This document shows positions 62,251 to 64,000 of a stretch of 64,000 nt of DNA, piece after piece; position 1 is the first letter of the stretch, and the number at the start of each line of letters is the position of its first letter. Source of the DNA: Phlegmacium glaucopus (Eukaryota; Basidiomycota; Agaricomycetes; Agaricales; Cortinariaceae); assembly GCA_015039465.1 (NCBI GenBank), contig MU130539.1:294870-358869 (forward strand). The letters run 5' to 3'. Under the pieces are notes generated by a model. It ran no database searches. It had not been told where the DNA came from and was given only the letters and a program-made list of their open reading frames with translations. The translations under genes and the position numbers were made by a program.

Positions 62251-63186
62251 TTAATAGTCTGAGAGAATGTCTTTGATGCCATTCCAATAATGCTCATCCA
62301 CCTGTTTTTCTATCTCTTCTTTGGTGAACCACCCAAAATCCTTTACTGATTTTTCTCGTGGTTTCACTTGCCCAGCCATGATGTGAGCCTTGAAGAAGAA
62401 TACGACACGCTAGATGATGTCAGGAAGAGTGATCAAGATTTGAACAGTGCGAAAGGTCCTTACCTCGGGGTGTCCCTGCTCAGCGTCCTGTGCTTTTGGT
62501 GGGGTATAGACCCCAATTGGTGTACGAGCCACGATCCAAGTGTCCATATGATCACCACATTCTGCATAGAGGTCTTGTTGCGCGGCCTACAAAATAGATA
62601 CAGATGTTGGGAATTACAAATTGTTAGAGTCAGAGCGACGTACTTGATGCAGTAGTTGACCTTTTTCTACATCACCTTGAGGAAACCGCCATATATCTTT
62701 GCCGTCTTGAGACGTAAGAAGCAAGAGGTAAAGATTCCGTTTTCCTCTTCTATCCAGGCTCTTCAGGTCGTTATTGACATCTGCTGGATGGGTTCTTGGC
62801 ATCAAGTCTTCGCCTTCACCCTCTTGCAGTGAAAGCTGTTCAACGGCTGCCTTGTCAGCGGCTTTCTTATCCTCGCTGATACTCTCTTCTTCAAGAAAAG
62901 CGGGACCAAAGGCCAAACGCTCGCGTTTTCGCTCTTCTAGATTGAAGCGAGTCTCAAGTAACGAGCCTTGCTTGAAGTAAAAGTCAAATGGGAAGGGATT
63001 ATGCAAAGAACGTCGTATCCGGGCTTGGTAGGCATAGTAAGCTTGTTCAAATTGAGTTGGTGTGCGTGTAAGGATGGGTGAACGGTTGAGAACGATTGCC
63101 GTCGAGATGCGCAGTGAGGCTGTTGCGAGAGTACGTCGCGACTGGAATCTAGGACCCAAGGATGACTGACTTTTTAAAGAGAACAT
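62251..63186 (-). CDS. MRPL17: Mitochondrial large-subunit ribosomal protein mL46 (MRPL17), NUDIX fold
   Basis: mL46 is a structural protein of the mitoribosome with a catalytically inactive NUDIX fold. The ATG at 63186 gives MFSLKSQSSLGPRFQSRRTL, an Arg/Ser-rich mitochondrial presequence. Then RISTAIVLNRSPILTRTPTQ, FEQAYYAYQARIRRSLHNPF, LDRRGKRNLYLLLLTSQDGK and IWRFPQGDVEKGQLLHQ follow. The next exon reads AAQQDLYAECGDHMDTWIVA and TPIGVYTPPKAQDAEQGHPE. The last exon, VFFFKAHIMAGQVKPREKSV and FGWFTKEEIEKQVDEHYWN, ends at 62251. The order of blocks is that of fungal MRPL17. It is convergent with NUC1 (61 bp) and divergent from the V-ATPase gene (81 bp), a gap containing TCATGTGA. Confidence 0.88.
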
Positions 63187-63267
63187 TCCTCAAAGGAATC
63201 AATAAACTCGAAAGGTGATATGCTCAGGTCAGTCATGTGACAGTCCCAGCCTCTCTCCGGGACCACC

Positions 63268-64000
63268 ATGTCGATATCTTTACTATCCAACGCCTATCTC
63301 GATGAAGCTTTAGCTAGGACAAGAGGAAAACCAGTACCCTGGGAGGTCATTATATTATCCTTTCAAAAAATTTCCTTTGTTCATTCTCTCTGTAGGGTTA
63401 TCAGCGAGCAGACCTCATCACATTCGAGGAGCTGAGCCTCATCAAGAAAGTTGACCGCCAATCCAAGGCTAAAATGGAATCAGTTCTTCTCTCGGAAGGC
63501 AGGACATATGCGTTTCTTTATCTCAGTCTCCTCAAGAAACTCCAAAGGGTTGATACCATGCAATGTCTTCTTGTCCTCATCACAGATGCTCTGTTAGGTG
63601 AGGCATCCCACCTTGTCCACCCATTTCGTTTACCAACACGTCGTACTTAGATCATGAAGAACGGATATCCTTATTCATAGATACTGCCCAAGTTGACCCA
63701 GATCTCCCGTATGCTCCCTTACTTCGGTACGTCTTAGCAGCATATCGGTTCAATGCATATCTAAGCGTCCTCGTAGGTCACTTGACGTCCAAGATGAATT
63801 TGTTCAGCTCAAAACTGCGCAAATATTAACCGTTCTTCTGAGGTCCTTCTCCAACTCAGATCATTCTTGCATCTTCTCATTCTATCATCAGCGCAGAATC
63901 TACACCCCTGCGCCCACATCAGATACAAGCTTTTCTCACCGTTCTCTCAGCTTCTATCCAGGGATCATCCACGAATAAGCGCGACGTCGCAGTGCAATGC
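63268..64000 (+). CDS. VMA13: V-ATPase V1 subunit H (VMA13), 5' part
   Basis: Subunit H is the regulatory cap of the vacuolar proton pump that couples V1 and Vo. The ATG at 63268 gives MSISLLSNAYLDEALARTRG and KPVPWE; after an intron (about 63344-63394) GYQRADLITFEELSLIKKVD, AKMESVLLSEGRTYAFLYLS and LLKKLQRVDTMQCLLVLITD follow. After another intron come DHEERISLFIDTAQVDPDLP and later exons SLDVQDEFVQLKTAQILTVL and LRPHQIQAFLTVLSASIQGS. These match the helical (ARM/HEAT-like) N-domain of VMA13. The gene runs off the right edge, so the C-terminal domain is not visible. Confidence 0.9.

Overview
This is a gene-dense stretch of nuclear DNA from a filamentous basidiomycete, most likely an Agaricomycete (mushroom-forming fungus). 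The support is indirect but consistent: almost every gene is cut by many introns of roughly 45-70 bp with GT..AG ends, intergenic gaps are tens to hundreds of bases, and the proteins are typical basidiomycete housekeeping proteins (CDC5, NUP37, PEX6, DDX41, gamma-tubulin, NOT1, striatin, EDE1, NUC1, V-ATPase H). I saw no rRNA, tRNA, CRISPR array or bacterial-type operon. Protein names come from recognising sequence; no database search was run.

Layout. 1-2668 is a repeat-rich edge: the C-terminal end of a transposon-associated gene split by a 615-bp hAT-like MITE with a perfect 8-bp target duplication, then AT-rich DNA with a possible solo LTR and a cluster of ATGCAT palindromes. 2669-38969 is a block of single-copy genes: CDC5 (-), a Zn2Cys6 transcription factor (+), NUP37 (-), a tiny membrane-protein ORF and UMP/CMP kinase (+), a sphingosine/diacylglycerol-kinase-like gene (-), a PhoD-like phosphatase (+), PEX6 (-), a phosphoglucomutase/phosphopentomutase (+), DDX41 (-), a tetraspanin-like protein (-), MBF1 (+), gamma-tubulin (-), NOT1 (-) and an MFS sugar transporter (-). 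39051-41753 holds a decayed GH13 alpha-amylase and a small repeat zone. 41754-64000 is again dense: a secreted-type alpha/beta hydrolase (-), TMA7 (+), striatin (+), PDE1 (-), an unknown repeat-bearing protein (+), EDE1 (-), UBE2C-type E2 (+), a Pin4-like RRM/R3H protein (+), NUC1 (+), mitochondrial ribosomal protein mL46 (-) and the start of V-ATPase subunit H (+).

The genes do not form a pathway cluster. They cover general cell biology: splicing (CDC5, DDX41), mRNA decay (NOT1), nuclear pore, peroxisome, microtubules, endocytosis, STRIPAK and cAMP signalling, cell cycle (UBE2C) and mitochondria. The clearest architectural theme is compaction. Many pairs are divergent with start codons 4 to 130 bp apart, convergent stops can be 16 bp apart, and one pair of same-strand ORFs is separated by only 4 nt, suggesting a bicistronic message.

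I did not find a convincing new defence, biosynthetic or mobile system. The most interesting items are the MITE insertion with its intact footprint, the 4-nt-spaced ORF pair at 10455-11575, the unknown repeat protein at 50195-52874 with an in-frame TAG, and the alpha-amylase fossil with microduplications.
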